DNA from: Thelephora terrestris
Lineage: Eukaryota; Basidiomycota; Agaricomycetes; Thelephorales; Thelephoraceae
Length of the DNA: 64,000 bases
NCBI GenBank assembly: GCA_015956445.1
Contig: WIUZ02000006.1
Location: 186,001-250,000 of the forward strand
Direction of reading: 5' to 3'
The notes under the pieces were generated by a model. That model ran no database searches. It was not told where the DNA came from and saw only the letters and a list, made by a program, of their open reading frames with translations. Made by a program: the position numbers and the translations under genes. Positions 10,811 through 22,402 of this stretch are shown here, piece by piece (position 1 is the first letter of the stretch; the number at the start of each line of letters is the position of its first letter).

Positions 10811-13360
10811 CTACAATAACGTGAACAACGCCGCTCCAAATCCAACTCCCAAGCCGGTCATCACAACCTGCGCCAATCCTTCCTTCAGGCGGCTAGCTCC
10901 ATTCGGACTGCTTCCCTTACTTGTGCTCTGCATTTTCACCCGATCTTTCCCCTTGTGTCCGTTCGAAGTTTCCAAAGCCTTGGGGTCGATCGTCGCCGTG
11001 TTGACCGTCTTGGTGCGCGCGGTCGTAGCGAAAGTGAGGGTGTTTCCTGAGGGCGTCGAGTCTTCGAAAGCCTTGTCGTTCAAGAAGACGAGGGCGAAAC
11101 CTGGTGCCGGGACGGTCACAGTACAAGTGTTGCTCGTCGTGTCGCAAGGAACGTTCACGATGGACTCTTCGCCTCGAAGGCGGCCGTCGGACTTGAAGTT
11201 CGTGCCGAGGGTTTGACCTGCCCACGTGATGTTGACCTTGGAAGTGACGTGTTCCGCGAGGAGGTACTTGACCCGGACGGAGGGCGGTGTGCTAGCAGCT
11301 TGCCCAGTCTCTCCGCCACCGATGGAGATGGAAACCCTCAGGTCGTGAGCACCGGAAGAATCGTCGAGGTAATTGAAGAGAGCGAGGCGCATGGGAGTGC
11401 CGTTCTCGTAAATTGCGTAACCGGGTGTTGATTGCTCGCCGTTGTTCACGCCGAGATCGATGACTTGTGACCGGTTGGACCTACCCATAATTTCCGACAT
11501 GGCGAGAACGGTATAGTATATAGGACCTTCACGGTGATAAGCATGGCGAATCCGCGGAATGGAACGTACACTCACCAACGGACCATTGACGGTACGCGGT
11601 CTGGTTCGATGGAGGGGCTGGGGAAAAATGTATCAACATGGTAAGTTCAGGTTTGTAAACACGTACGGGTGAATGGCTAGAGCGGACGAAGGTGTCAGCA
11701 CGGATAAGTGAGAGAAAAACTTCAAAAGGGAGCTGACGCTGTAGTAGACGTTCTGACCACCGACATGGAAAAGCGCTCCCGTAAAGTTACTGTGCGCCAT
11801 CATCAGCCCGTAATCCAGACCCCACAATGCTGCAGCGAAAGCGTCAGAGACCCCAGGGAAACCTCCACATGATGCACTGTTGGTCTCGAACATCATAAAC
11901 GGCTTGCCGACCTCCTGAGCAAAGCGAGTGGCGTTCAGGTATTGCTGAGTAATGCGTACTCCGGTGGCGTGAGTGAGGTACGTGGGAAGCATTTCCTGAG
12001 GTTGGCGGACTTCAGCACCTAGAGTTCGTCCCAATCAGCTGGTGTATCTCGAGCTACCTTGCAAATCCCGCACCTGTTTTGAAAGCCGCAGCGCAGTTGT
12101 CACTTGGGTACCTAGCAAGCCGCCTCAGGACAACTGCGAGGACACTGTACGGTCAACGCACTTTTCAACGCTCAAGACCCCAATCTCGTCTCTGAACTCA
12201 TCCAGAATTCCTGTTTGGATAACCTCTTCGATGGGCCATTTCCCGTTGACGCTGGGAGTGATAAGCTGGTTCTGGGTCTTGAGACCTTGAGCACGCATCG
12301 TGTTGAGAAGACTTGCGATTTCCCCCTTGTACGATAATGACCCGTAATCCTACTTGCGCATGAACCCAGTGCCCGCTGGAGATACCGTTGTGACTTGACT
12401 CACCGCATTTCTACGACCGTGGCTGACGTATAGATCGGGTTCGTTTCCAGCCTGGAAGCCGAGAAGCCTGTTTCCAAGAATCTGTTGGCCTCTTTGCACG
12501 ATGTCCAGACGCCAGTTGGTGGTATCGTTGAACGGAACACCTTAATAATAAGGATCAGAACTGGAGTGGTCAAAAGTCGATGTAAGACCAACCAAGGTAC
12601 CAATCGACGTTGACCAAAGTGCTAATATTGGACATCATATAAAGAATCTCTGGGGTGTATACCAGCGGCGGCGTTTGTGTCTATCTCGTGAGGTGAGCGC
12701 GTGCAATGGTGAAAGTTCCCTCTCGACGGCGTACTGGGTTATATAGACCGGCCTTGTCCTTCTCGAGCGTACCCCCATCAGCCAAAGATGGCACCATCAT
12801 GGCAGTCTCTTGGGAGTTGCCGCCAACGCGGACTGTGATTCTGCCCGAACGTCGCTGGAGATTCGCCAATAGATTCAAGAACGGAACGGATAAAGTCGAG
12901 CTGATGAAAGCGGAAGGATCAGCGATGTGCTTTGGCAATCAAAGGCTGGGGGGAAAGTCGTACCCGTTACGGCCCACTAGCGTTGCCCCGTGGATGAGCG
13001 AGATCCTTGATTTCGAAGAAGTAGGGTGTACTCACGGACGTGGTTAGAGACTGAGAACTCGATCGAGAAGCCGAGGAACGCTCCATGATGGCGGATTGAT
13101 AAGTCGGGTATATCACCACTGACGAGCTGAACTGCGAATTGTGTGTTGACCGGAGGATCTGTGGGAGGTACGGGAGGAGTCAGAGTACGGGGGTCGTAGG
13201 CGGCTGTTCCGGTGTAGGATGCGGTTAGACTGGTGTCCGTCGAAGATGGTCGGAGACCAAAGAGCGCTTCTTGGCCCTCTGGGACGTATCTCGTAATTGC
13301 CATCGCGTTGAGAATGAGCGGAAGGACGACGAGCGTGAGCGTTTGCCACCGTCTCGTCAT
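10811..13360 (-). CDS. GH79-type beta-glucuronidase-like glycosidase, probably GPI-anchored
   Basis: Eleven exons: 13360-13036, 12976-12964, 12900-12735, 12680-12593, 12540-12404, 12349-12162, 12111-12074, 12018-11738, 11676-11667, 11617-11576, 11526-10811; 667 residues. A signal peptide (LTLVVLPLILNAMA) leads, followed by the family blocks FSIEFSVSNHV, VPFLNLLANLQ, RVGGNSQETA, GFQAGNEPDLY (acid/base Glu in NEP) and MMFETNSASCGGFPG (likely nucleophile Glu), then GGQNVYYSPFTPPPSNQTAY and a C-terminal beta-sandwich. The extreme C-terminus is hydrophobic (VVMTGLGVGFGAALFTLL), suggesting a GPI signal. The enzyme should cut uronic-acid-bearing cell-wall or plant proteoglycan glycans. Exons two and nine are 13 and 10 nt and are needed to restore conserved blocks. 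I chose the ATG at 13360 because it begins the signal peptide. Confidence 0.85.
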
Positions 13361-13714
13361 GGTGGGGTATACGTTGTAAGTGTACAGGAACAAGAGAGGC
13401 TTGGTTCATGTTCAACGAGAACCAACATAGAAAACTTCAACCCGGCAGCTCCGCTTCGAATAGGGCACCAGATCAACCACTCCCACCGCTAGGTGTAGAC
13501 GGTTGTATGTAGCGAGCAGACAGTCCCATTAATGAAGCAGATTGCCAGACCCTAGGCCAGCAGTTGAGAGCTCAAGTTCAAGCGGGTGACCTCCGACGAT
13601 TGGAATGATGGCCAATCGGTCGAGAGGCTCGAAAGAGCGCTGTCCATGGTGGGTAAAAGTCACACTGGATAGAAGATCTAGCGAAAGACACGGAGAACAG
13701 AGTCAGTAACCGAT
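13361..13714. other. Intergenic, GH79 promoter and SRP14 3' end
   Basis: Holds the GH79 upstream region and the SRP14 3' untranslated region. Nothing else is supported. Confidence 0.5.
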
Positions 13715-14354
13715 CTAGGTGGCCTTCGCTGCATCTTTTCCGGCCATCCTCTTCTTGAACTCTGCAAGCTTAGCGGTGGAGGCGATCAACCGCTTCCTCT
13801 TCCTCCTACCGGCACCTCTCTTCGGTCCGGAGATGATGACCTCCTCCGTCAGCCTCTTCTTCTTCCTCACGAGAGCCTCCGCCCGGAGTTTCTCGCGTTT
13901 CTTGTCGCGTTTTCTGAGGGTCGCCATAGACGCTTTGAGCAAGGTGCCGTATTCGGAGTGGAACTTGTCCAGATCAGCGGGTTGGACCTGTTACGTGTGG
14001 GGTAAACGCGCGGGATTGAGAGCAAAATCTGGATGACGAACGCACGCGAGTCGAGAATTTTGCCTTTTTTCCGTCCATGGCGCGTATAAGACAAGGATAC
14101 TCCGTCGTATCATCCCCATCCGTGGGATCAGTTCCATCGAGTTCACCGTAGGCCACTGAGCAGAGTTCGATTAGCGTAAAACTGATTCATGGGACTAGTG
14201 GACCGCACATCTTTTGTGGTTGAGCCATATCGAACCCTTGCCGTTTACCGACTCGAACAGCGCCTCTAATCGCTCCAGGAACTGCACACAGGCTTCAGTT
14301 GGATGAAATAGTCAGAAGGCGGGCGGCACATACAGTCGCGTTATCTACAAGCAT
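13715..14354 (-). CDS. SRP14: Signal recognition particle subunit SRP14
   Basis: Exons 14354-14334, 14281-14209, 14155-14046 and 13987-13715 give 158 residues. The fold is recognisable from FLERLEALFESVNGKGSIWL, EYPCLIRAMDGKKAKFSTRV and FHSEYGTLLKASMATLRKRD. The lysine/arginine-rich tail (RGAGRRKRKR) binds the Alu domain of SRP RNA. With SRP9 or its fungal counterpart it mediates elongation arrest during co-translational targeting to the ER. All introns are 52-58 nt. The first exon encodes only MLVDNAT. Confidence 0.92.
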
Positions 14355-14483
14355 CCAGCGGGAATGGAGTGCGGGGGAAGGATGACCACAGCTGATGGCA
14401 TCAGATAAAGCCTCAGATCGGCCACACCACAGTGGCAAATGTACAATGATGAGTGTTGAAATGTATATACAGAGGCCTTATCA

Positions 14484-15782
14484 CTAAGTAGGAGTGCAAA
14501 ACCCTCTTGGGGCATCTTCAGCAGACTCTACATGGAATGCACTACTTTTCCCAGTGCACAATACCCAACTTGTACCACAGCCTGCCCAGGAAACAATTGG
14601 GTCACAATCAGCAACCCCCTCCCCAGCTACAGGAGGCCACAACCTTATTGGAGTCTGAACATTAGAAGTATCTCCAGTTCCAAGGTTTCCATGCTCATTC
14701 CATCCCCAGCCCCATAGCTCATCACGGCCGTCAATTGACTTTAGGACAACGAGGGTATGCTCGCTCCCACAAACAATTTCCCCCACCAGTCTATCGTCCA
14801 AGGGTAGATTAACCTGAGCAAAGCCAGGCTCTCCACAGGGATGGCCAAGCTGTCCGGCCTCGTTGGTTCCGCTGGAGGACACAAGGGAAGTACAGTCATC
14901 ACTGGCGACGGCGGTCGTCCCATTCCAAGTACACTGCACGGCGGTTATGGCTCGCAGGGATGAGATGTTATTGAGCTGACCCCTCCTATTCGACCCGAGA
15001 GCTGTAACTGAGCCGTCGAAATGGCGAAAGACAGTGTGCTGGTTACCGAGGGAAACTTGAGTGATGCGGGACCACGACTGCGACAGCTGAATTTCCACGG
15101 GAGAGGTAACGGCTCGAGAGATGACGCCTAGCTGGCCCTGCCTTGATGCCCCCCAACCAAGAAGCCTCTGAACGACGTGACCAGATAAGTCGACGAAGTC
15201 CAAGCGAGCGACAATGTGGTGAGGACCAGCGACCAGTTCCGCGACTTTTAAAGTCCCCCGTGCAACCGAACCGATAGCCGCGATGAGATCTACGACGTGA
15301 ATCAACCTCTCCTTTCCACTCCCCTGCGCTTTGACCCCTCCAACGCCTAGATCTCCAAAGTCGTCTGCCCCCATTGACATCAAGATGTCGTCCCTTCCAT
15401 CCTGCGAGAAGACGATGTAAGAGGTTTCCCAGGCGGCAGCAATGTTGGTGATCTCGTAACCATCAGGGACTTGATCAATAGGGTGGAAAACAGAAGTCGA
15501 GGGCAGCGCCCTGTTCCTCCGGGATGGCCCTAGCTGCCCTTTGCTCCCATCTCCGGCCCCCCAGAGTTCGTTCTGGGGCTTGTCCGACCCTGTCCTCCGT
15601 AGAAGGATTAAAGAGTGGTTTGCACCCGAAGCGAGTTGAAGGATCGACTGGGTATTCGGTGGCAGGGTCCCGGGAGGATAATCCCCAAAGACACAGGGGG
15701 TGAAGCGATGTGCATCTTGGAGTGAACCAGTGCCTAGTTGACCAAAGGCGTTTGATCCCGCCGCGAGGAGAGTGAAAGGCAT
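14484..15782 (-). CDS. RCC1-repeat beta-propeller protein (ATS1-like)
   Basis: Single exon, about 432 residues from the ATG at 15782, which begins MPFTLLAAGSNAFGQLGTGS, the first RCC1-type blade. An in-frame ATG at 15839 would add 19 residues. Further blades read LWGAGDGSKGQLG, LLGWGASRQGQLG, ALGSNRRGQL, SSGTNEAGQLGHP and LWGWGWNEHGNLGTGDTS. These repeats form a seven-bladed propeller. Without a chromatin-binding tail or extra domains it looks more like the yeast ATS1/alpha-tubulin-suppressor group than the Ran GEF; the role is inferred only. Confidence 0.85.
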   Translation of the reverse strand: MPFTLLAAGSNAFGQLGTGSLQDAHRFTPCVFGDYPPGTLPPNTQSILQLASGANHSLILLRRTGSDKPQNELWGAGDGSKGQLGPSRRNRALPSTSVFHPIDQVPDGYEITNIAAAWETSYIVFSQDGRDDILMSMGADDFGDLGVGGVKAQGSGKERLIHVVDLIAAIGSVARGTLKVAELVAGPHHIVARLDFVDLSGHVVQRLLGWGASRQGQLGVISRAVTSPVEIQLSQSWSRITQVSLGNQHTVFRHFDGSVTALGSNRRGQLNNISSLRAITAVQCTWNGTTAVASDDCTSLVSSSGTNEAGQLGHPCGEPGFAQVNLPLDDRLVGEIVCGSEHTLVVLKSIDGRDELWGWGWNEHGNLGTGDTSNVQTPIRLWPPVAGEGVADCDPIVSWAGCGTSWVLCTGKSSAFHVESAEDAPRGFCTPT

Positions 15783-15867
15783 GAATGACGATGTTGAAAT
15801 GATCCGGCATCGGAGCACGGCATGTTCGGCTTTTGCCACGTTTCACTACAATGACAGTGCAAAGGGC

Positions 15868-15875
15868 GTCAACTC
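15868..15875 (+). repeat. Left target-site duplication of the MITE
   Basis: GTCAACTC, identical to the copy at 16184-16191. Confidence 0.85.
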
Positions 15876-16183
15876 AGGACCCCCGAATATAGGCGGCGAG
15901 GTTGGTTCTGGGCGGCGGTCGAAATGTCCGGACACCAATCTGAGAAAATTCGGGAAAATGTCCGGATGACGTTGATTTACGACCGAGCTCTCCCCAAAAT
16001 GACCGATTTTGTCCGGACGGGATGCCAATTCCGAATTTTTTCCGGGCCCTTCGGGCCTAGGCGCCCAAATTTCCGTAGTTTGAGCCCAAATTTGTCCGGA
16101 CCCACGACCGACCTAGGTACTAATCTTGGGCCAAATTTGTCCGGACGGCAGGACCAAGCTCACCCCCTATATTCGGGGGTCCT
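15876..16183. mobile_element. 308 bp MITE with 8 bp target-site duplication (hAT-like)
   Basis: The element starts AGGACCCCCGAATATAG and ends with the exact reverse complement. The inverted repeat continues imperfectly to about 35 bp. Both ends are flanked by the 8 bp direct repeat GTCAACTC. There is no coding capacity. The inside carries five copies of TGTCCGGA on the + strand, spaced irregularly. Length, TIR and TSD fit a non-autonomous DNA transposon; the 8 bp TSD suggests hAT, though the terminal bases are not a perfect hAT match. Perfect ends and TSD suggest a fairly recent insertion. It lies between the divergent RCC1-like and LysM genes. Confidence 0.88.
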
Positions 16184-16191
16184 GTCAACTC
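16184..16191 (+). repeat. Right target-site duplication of the MITE
   Basis: GTCAACTC, identical to the left flank. Confidence 0.85.
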
Positions 16192-16232
16192 GCAATTATC
16201 CCTTTCACTACTCCCCCACACACTGAACGACG

Positions 16233-16939
16233 ATGAGTCGTTGGACCCAGTACGAAGAGGTGAGATTCGGTCCAACGGTAGTGAGAGCATCCAGACTTAT
16301 AGCAAATTGTTCAGGACGGCTACCGACTCCCGGAAGGTATGACGCGCATCGGTTACGACTCCGACACTGGACGGTACCGTTTCCGTGACAAGGACGGAAG
16401 CGTCTGGGAAGGTTCAGAAGGCGCAGAGTACGGTGAAATGCGTAAAGGTGTGTGCGACACTGAGTTGCGTGACCAGCGTTAATGAAATCCCACCTTCGCG
16501 GATCCATAGTGACCGATGACGAAGACGTCGAGTCTGGGCAACCGCCACACATCCGCTCTGATGGCTATTCACCTCTGCCTGCCAACGCAGTGAGTGTTCA
16601 TGATTGCATGCCGCCCCAAACTGACCATGATTTAATGCAACTCAGTATGGTACGATCAGGCAGTCCTCACCCTACCGCACCTTATTTCCATTCTTTTTAC
16701 TGGTCGCCGTAACCCTTCTGTTGGTTTTCCGATTGGTCGGACCCATCCACACTCAGCCATCTACGAAACCATGCCCTGAGGGCAGCTCCGACTATTACAT
16801 CAAGTCCGGTGACACATGCTGGCAGATTACCAAAACCTATGGCTGCACCCTCGATCGCATGCTGGATGTTAACTCCGGCTTGAACTGCGACGTTTTGCGC
16901 GTTGGCGAAAAGATCTGCGTCCCCTACCCCGACAAATGA
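16233..16939 (+). CDS. Single-pass membrane protein with LysM domain
   Basis: Exons 16233-16259, 16315-16447, 16477-16589 and 16646-16939 give 188 residues. The conserved cytosolic head reads RWTQYEEDGYRLPEGMTRIG, followed by a GxxWEG-type motif. A membrane segment lies near residues 104-122 (LFPFFLLVAVTLLLVFRLV). The C-terminal LysM module has SGDTCWQITKTYGCTLDRML and paired cysteines ending CVPYP. LysM domains bind chitin-type N-acetylglucosamine polymers, so it probably displays a wall- or chitin-binding domain outside the membrane. It has no secretion signal at its N-terminus, so it is probably type II. Its promoter is adjacent to the MITE. Confidence 0.82.
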
Positions 16940-17752
16940 GCTCGCCCCTCTTTTCCTCGACTAGCCTTCATCCTCTCTTGTACACTTACGCTTTCTCACA
17001 CTTCTCTCGTTCATTCTCCGGTTTGGTAAACGACAACCCATGAGTTCCTGTGCCCGCACTTGGACACTTCGCACATTGCATATCACCACGGTCTCCTTCT
17101 GAATCGTGTACTATATATCAGTATGTAGACATACTTCTACCACCGTAAACACACGCTATTGTTGTGACCGACACTAAGTAGGTCAGGATTTGTTCCCAGT
17201 GTTTACATCTTGATGATCACGATCGGTTTGCGTTTCTTCATACCCGAGGGCCCATTCACAGGCGTGCGCAACAAGTCATTTGGTCGTACAGCTTCATATA
17301 CTTCAAGTCGATTCAATCATCAGCATCAGGGCCGTTGAGCGTTCAACATTCAGGGTCTACTTTGTTTGGCACTCCCTTAGGACCGTCATCTTCCCACCGG
17401 ACTGTGGTCGCCGCAACCATTGACTCCGCCCGACTGAGGCGTCTATGGACGCTCTGAGAGGGTCAGGACTAGGGCGACCGCCAACACCCAGTTATCCCAC
17501 GAAACAATCCACTTCCGATTCACTGTCACCAGGGTTTACACAACGTCTAAAGGAAGAGTGACCAGGTCGGCGCCCATCTTCGAAGTCCTCACCCGATTTG
17601 GCAAGTCCAAGAGCCGCTGTTGATTCCATCAGCCTGTAGGCGTTCCGCGATGCAGAGACTAGCTCTTCAGAACTGCGCCTGGCTGGCCTCATCTCCTCCT
17701 CGTTCGCCCACTACCCCAGTCATCGCGACATCCAAAGTGAACTACGACAATC
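16940..17752. other. Intergenic, no convincing gene
   Basis: Holds the LysM 3' region and the acyl-CoA ligase promoter. An open frame of 66 codons on the minus strand (17692-17492, starting MRPARRSSEEL) has no splice or family support and is not called a gene. Confidence 0.5.
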
Positions 17753-19793
17753 ATGGTCATCTACACATCCGCCTGGCCTTCTGTTCCAATCCTCGAGGAA
17801 TCCATCTTCTCCCACGTATTCAACAGCAAGTTGTGCACCCCTGAACAAGTCGTCTACATTGACGGGCCAACTGGTCGGCGGTTCACCAAAGCCAATGTCA
17901 AACACGCTGCCCTCTCTCTCGCCCACGGACTCCGAAACGAGTTACACACCCGAATTTTCCGCGGTCCCTTGCTCGCACGAGGTGACACCGTGATGATATT
18001 CAGTCAAAACAACATTCTCTACCCAGTCTTCGTGTGGGGAATCTTCGCTGCCGGGCTTCGCGCCACCTTAGCGCCAAGCACCGCGTCTCCGACTGAGGTT
18101 CAGAGGCAGTGGATCGACAGCGAGTCCAAGGTCATGATCGTCTCATCGTCATTGGTCCATACCGCCCTGGACGCGTTCAAACATCTGGATCTCAGCCCTG
18201 AGGACGCCCTAAGTAGGATTGCCGTTTACTCGGACGACGAAGGCGTCCAGCTCCCGAAGGGTTTCAACTTCACCAGATACGAGGATCTCTCTGCTCGAGG
18301 TCTACTTTCCAAGGAGGAGCCATTTGATGGTCAACTTTCAAACCAGACCGCCCTTTTGTGTTACTCATCGGGTACGAGCGGTCTACCGAAAGGCGTCGAG
18401 GTGAATTCTACTCTCCATCTCTTGTTTTCCTCTGCCCCCAGCCCCATCCCATATTATATACTGACATGGCTCACACCAGACCACACACAAGAACCTAGTA
18501 GCGCAGTTGGATATGCTCGAATCGATTGAAATACCCGAAACACGCTTTCAAACGATGATTTCTCCGGTCCCACTCTATCACATATATGGAGTAGTGAATT
18601 GCTTGATGTCGCCGGTGTACCAAGGCGTTCCGTCGGTTATAATGCCAAGGTTTGAGATTACCGAGTTCTTGAGGTGCATCGACGCGTACCAAGTCGCTCG
18701 TGCATGGGCCGTTCCGCCTATCTGTTTAGCACTCCTAGGTCACCCGCGTGAGTCCATCCATGCACCTTCGTTGAAGTAGAGTCGAACTCAGCTTCGAGGA
18801 TAGAGTTGAAGAACTACAAGTTAAGTTCGCTCAAAACGATTATCTCATGCGCGGCTCCTCTTCCCGCCGGGGTCCAACTGATGCTACACAAAAAGTACAA
18901 CACCAGCGGCCGTACGGTGGCCGTTACCCAGGGTACGTCCCATCCTATCATACGAAAGCCCCATGCCTGATGGTTCCGGCGGCTATCACAGGATATGGAA
19001 TGACCGAGTTATCGCCCGCTGTATTGGCAATGTCGGAACCGGAAGGATTCGAGCACGCAGGCGCAGCCGGCAGACTACTTCCGAATCTCGAGGCTCGTTT
19101 AGTAGACGACGATGGAAGAGACTTACCAGAGAGTGAAGAATCCGTTGGCGAATTATGGGTCCGGGGTCCCACCGTCATGAACGGCTACCTCAACAACGCA
19201 TCTGCCACCAAAGACACCATCACAGCAGATGGGTGGCTGAAGACGGGTGATATTGTCAAGAGGGACAAGAAGGGTTTCTTCACGGTTGTGGATCGGAAGA
19301 AGGAATTAATCAAGTATAAGGTGAGGGTGTACGTAGTGCGTCCCGTTCATTGAATCTGATCATGCTTAATTTTCTAGGGGTTCCAAGTGCCACCTGCAGA
19401 GTTGGAAGGCGTTTTGCTGAACCATCCAGACGTGGCGGATGCCGGAGTTGTTGGCGTGGAAGTCGACGGACTTGAGCTTCCGAGGGCTTACGTTGTTCTA
19501 AAGAAACCAACGAAAGACGTTGCCGCACAGCGCCTCGTCGCCAAAGAGATTCAGGAATGGGTCAATCCTCGGGTCGGAAAGCCAAAACAACTACGTGGCG
19601 GCGTGGCAATCATCCTGGAAATTCCTAAAAGGTCGGTCGTGTGCAGCTGTGCACCGTTCTGCGAGCTGAGGCTGACGTTGAGTCGGTTTCTAGTCCGGCC
19701 GGGAAGATCCTTCGAAGGGTACTTAAGGAACGAGCCGCAAAGGAGGTTCTTGAGGCTAGCGAGAGTCTTCGGAAAGTCGCGGCTCGTCTCTGA
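17753..19793 (+). CDS. 4-coumarate:CoA ligase-like acyl-CoA synthetase (AMP-binding)
   Basis: Exons 17753-18400, 18480-18747, 18792-18932, 18992-19320, 19378-19631 and 19694-19793 give 579 residues. ANL-superfamily motifs appear in order: YSSGTSGLPKG (ATP/phosphate loop, about residues 204-214), PLYHIYG, GYGMTELSP, TGDIVKRDKKGFFTVVDRKK and, near the end, the catalytic-lysine motif PAGKILRR. It should activate a carboxylic acid to its adenylate and CoA thioester. The C-terminal ARL fits the peroxisomal PTS1 pattern. The fungal 4CL-like group is broad, so the substrate is open (aromatic acid or medium-chain fatty acid). The third intron is only 44 nt. Confidence 0.9.
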
Positions 19794-21467
19794 TTACATC
19801 GCGGTGCTAGTTATGTCTTCTTCTTTCTTCTATCTATTTATCTTTCAATCCTTCACGGGACTCGCTTTGCCCCATCTGGCTGACTTCATGACTACTCGTG
19901 TGGAATGACCAGATCATATTGCCTTCAGAAGGTCTAAAGCGTAGACGCCGATCCCAACGTGGCGCCAATCACTGTGGGACAGCTAAAAATCATGCATGAC
20001 GGTTTAGACCAACCCATACACCCAAATCCCCAGGATTTATCGGGCTCCTTGAACGTTAGATGGGACTGAGGGGTACCTGCCTCGGGTATCTTCGACCACA
20101 TTCTGCTTGAGAAGAACCTGTCTGGTCAGCTGAATCCAGCGGCCATTCTACCATCTGCCTGTTCTCCTATCCTCTACTGTCGCCATACAAACTTCTTACA
20201 AGCATGCACATCGCGTCCCGGTCCGCCGGACGCCTGCTTTCCAATTGACAATCGACTCCCCCCCTCGCGCGCATCCCAGGTTATGGAACGGTCACTGGTG
20301 ATAAAGATCCTCTGGTCACTGTGGACGGCAAACGATTCGTCGATCGAGGCTTCCGTCGACCATGTTTCAGTGTGTTCAGAGCATCGGGACGATCGGGCAG
20401 AAACCCTGGAGGTGTTCGGACGCCTTCTAGGGCGAATATGGAAAATCCACTTTCTGTATAGTGGACCACCCACGGTGATGATGGGACCAGCGCTGTCGTC
20501 CGGCTGATTGACCCTTCCCGATCGTTGTGGTTTGCAAGTACTTGTCCTCGGGCTTGGGCCTAGGAAAAAGGCGCCGCAGTGCTGTTTCAACTCCCTTGAC
20601 CTTGTCACCTTCTTCCACGCTTGAAACGGCCCATTTTCCGGATCTCGAAGCTGGCGCCCTAGTAGCACGTCTTCTTTGCACCTATAAATGCTCCATTGCC
20701 AATCCACGCGCTGAAAAGGGCCCGGTCAAAAGCCCTGTTGACCATCGGGAACACCCTTCCAGGGTTTCGTTCTCGCCGAAACGGTTTCCCCGAACCGATT
20801 TTCGAATCAATACCACGGACCCCATACACGGCGATCGGATCACCATGGTATGAGGTGCGGCGATTGTCAAGCAAACCCGCCGTGAGATAATGCAACGGCA
20901 CCCCTGCTACACCATGCCCCGCCGTAGACTCCTCCGGGAAAAGTCTTTCAAGCTTTGTCTTCCCGCGCATCCGAGAAGATACCGGTGTCAGTACAATTAG
21001 ACACTGAAGGCGTTCTCGCTTAAAGTTGTTCCTTTAGCCACAAGTTTTGTATGGCTCCTCTCAAGCTTTCTGTATCTGGATGATGATTCGAAGAGAATCG
21101 AGGGAGACTCGTGTCGTGACCCGATCTTGTTCCTGTTGCGTGGCCGTGGAAAGAAAAGCAATGGTATTTTGGGCTTACGGAATCAAATCGCACACTACAC
21201 CTCCACGGGCTGCGCCCGCCGTGCTGTGGCCCCCCATGGTGGAGGGCCATAAGTCAGCTTTGTAAGGGTAAGTTCCTTTTCCCTTTTCTCCCATGCAGTG
21301 ACCAAGTTTGGCCCCTTTGCGAGAGGGCACGTCGCACATGGAGGTGGGAAATAAGATGTGGCCACCTTCCCAGTTATTTAAGAGGTGCTGTGATCTTCCG
21401 AGTGTCCGCCAGCTTATACCCTTGCACCCCAACCCTCCCGCTTTTTCACCTTAACCATTGATATACG
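19794..21467. other. 1.7 kb without a convincing gene
   Basis: Several open frames occur on both strands; the longest is about 178 codons on minus (20707-20174). They overlap each other, lack recognisable motifs and show no consistent splice sites. A short imperfect palindrome lies around 21200-21246. I support no gene here. Confidence 0.5.
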
Positions 21468-22402
21468 ATGCAACCTCACGGACCCACCAAGGCCGAATCG
21501 CAAGCACGCTCGATTTATACTCTGGAAAGGCCCTACAGTCAACAAAGGGAGTTTAATTCCCTAGTGGCAAAGGAACCTACCTGGTGAGTGTGAGAGGTTG
21601 TGCGTCGATTACCCCGCTTAGAGCCTTTGCCACAGGAGGAGCGTCTCTATGGAGACTCTAGGAAGTTCCGGAAGGATTCGCAAACTCGCAGCTCATCCGC
21701 GCAGATCGTGAGTGCCTTGTTCCCATCAGCCTCTTCGTACTCAATGGACTGTCCTCCAGACTTACCGAATGGAACTCAACAAATCCGGGAGGGTTCACTT
21801 CATCGCGACTGCCTCGGCCGAAGTGTGCTCCTACGGCGGAGATCTTCGGCCAACTCCCAGACTACTTGGAGTACGCCAATCCCTCGCCCCTGGTGGAAGA
21901 AGACGGTGATTCCGGCGAAGACAACCAGGGTACCTCGGTACGGGATACCCTGAGTCCAATCAAGAAGCGAGAGAGGAGGAAGCTTCGGGAATCCGCCGGC
22001 GTGAAGCCTAAACCATCTCAAGAACGCACCATCGGTCCTTCGAATTCGAGGCAGAAGGTGACCCTCCCTCCGAAGGGGACGATGCGTTGCCGTTGGGGTG
22101 GTAACTGCACCTTCGCGATGGCCTACGATTACTCGCTCGACACCATCAGGAGCTGGAAGACTCACATCGCATCGCACCCGACGAGATCCGATCAGCATGC
22201 GGAGGATTCCGGAGGACGGGTTAAGACGGTGGAGTGTAATTGGGGTGGATGCAGCGCACAGGTAGAGAAGGGGTACCTCTTCAAGCACATCGTCACCCAT
22301 GAGGTGCGATTCAAGCTCTTGTGCCCTCACGGATGTGGGGTAGCTTTCCGGGATGACAACTTAGACCGTCATCTGAGATCATGCGCCGCCTACGAAAAAT
22401 AA
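21468..22402 (+). CDS. Cys/His-rich zinc-binding protein, tandem paralogue 1
   Basis: Exons 21468-21583, 21636-21707 and 21760-22402 give 276 residues. The N-terminal half is low complexity. A basic ERRKLRESAGVKPKP block precedes three metal-binding-like modules: CRWGGNC with a later HIASH pair, CNWGGC with HIVTH, and CPHGCGVAFRDDNLDRHLRSC. The pattern resembles C2H2 fingers with wide spacing, so nucleic-acid binding is possible but unproven. The neighbour 0.7 kb downstream has the same architecture, indicating tandem duplication. Exon two's acceptor is the least certain point. Confidence 0.7.

Noticed and set aside
17492-17692. 66-codon minus-strand open frame
   Set aside because: An in-frame stop lies just upstream, there is no similarity, and length alone is not evidence.
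20174-20707. 178-codon minus-strand open frame in the gene-poor stretch
   Set aside because: No motif, unusual Arg/Ser-rich composition, overlaps several frames of similar length, and no consistent splice sites.
21190-21250. Imperfect palindrome as terminator or element end
   Set aside because: Only short matches, no flanking duplication and no adjacent gene end.
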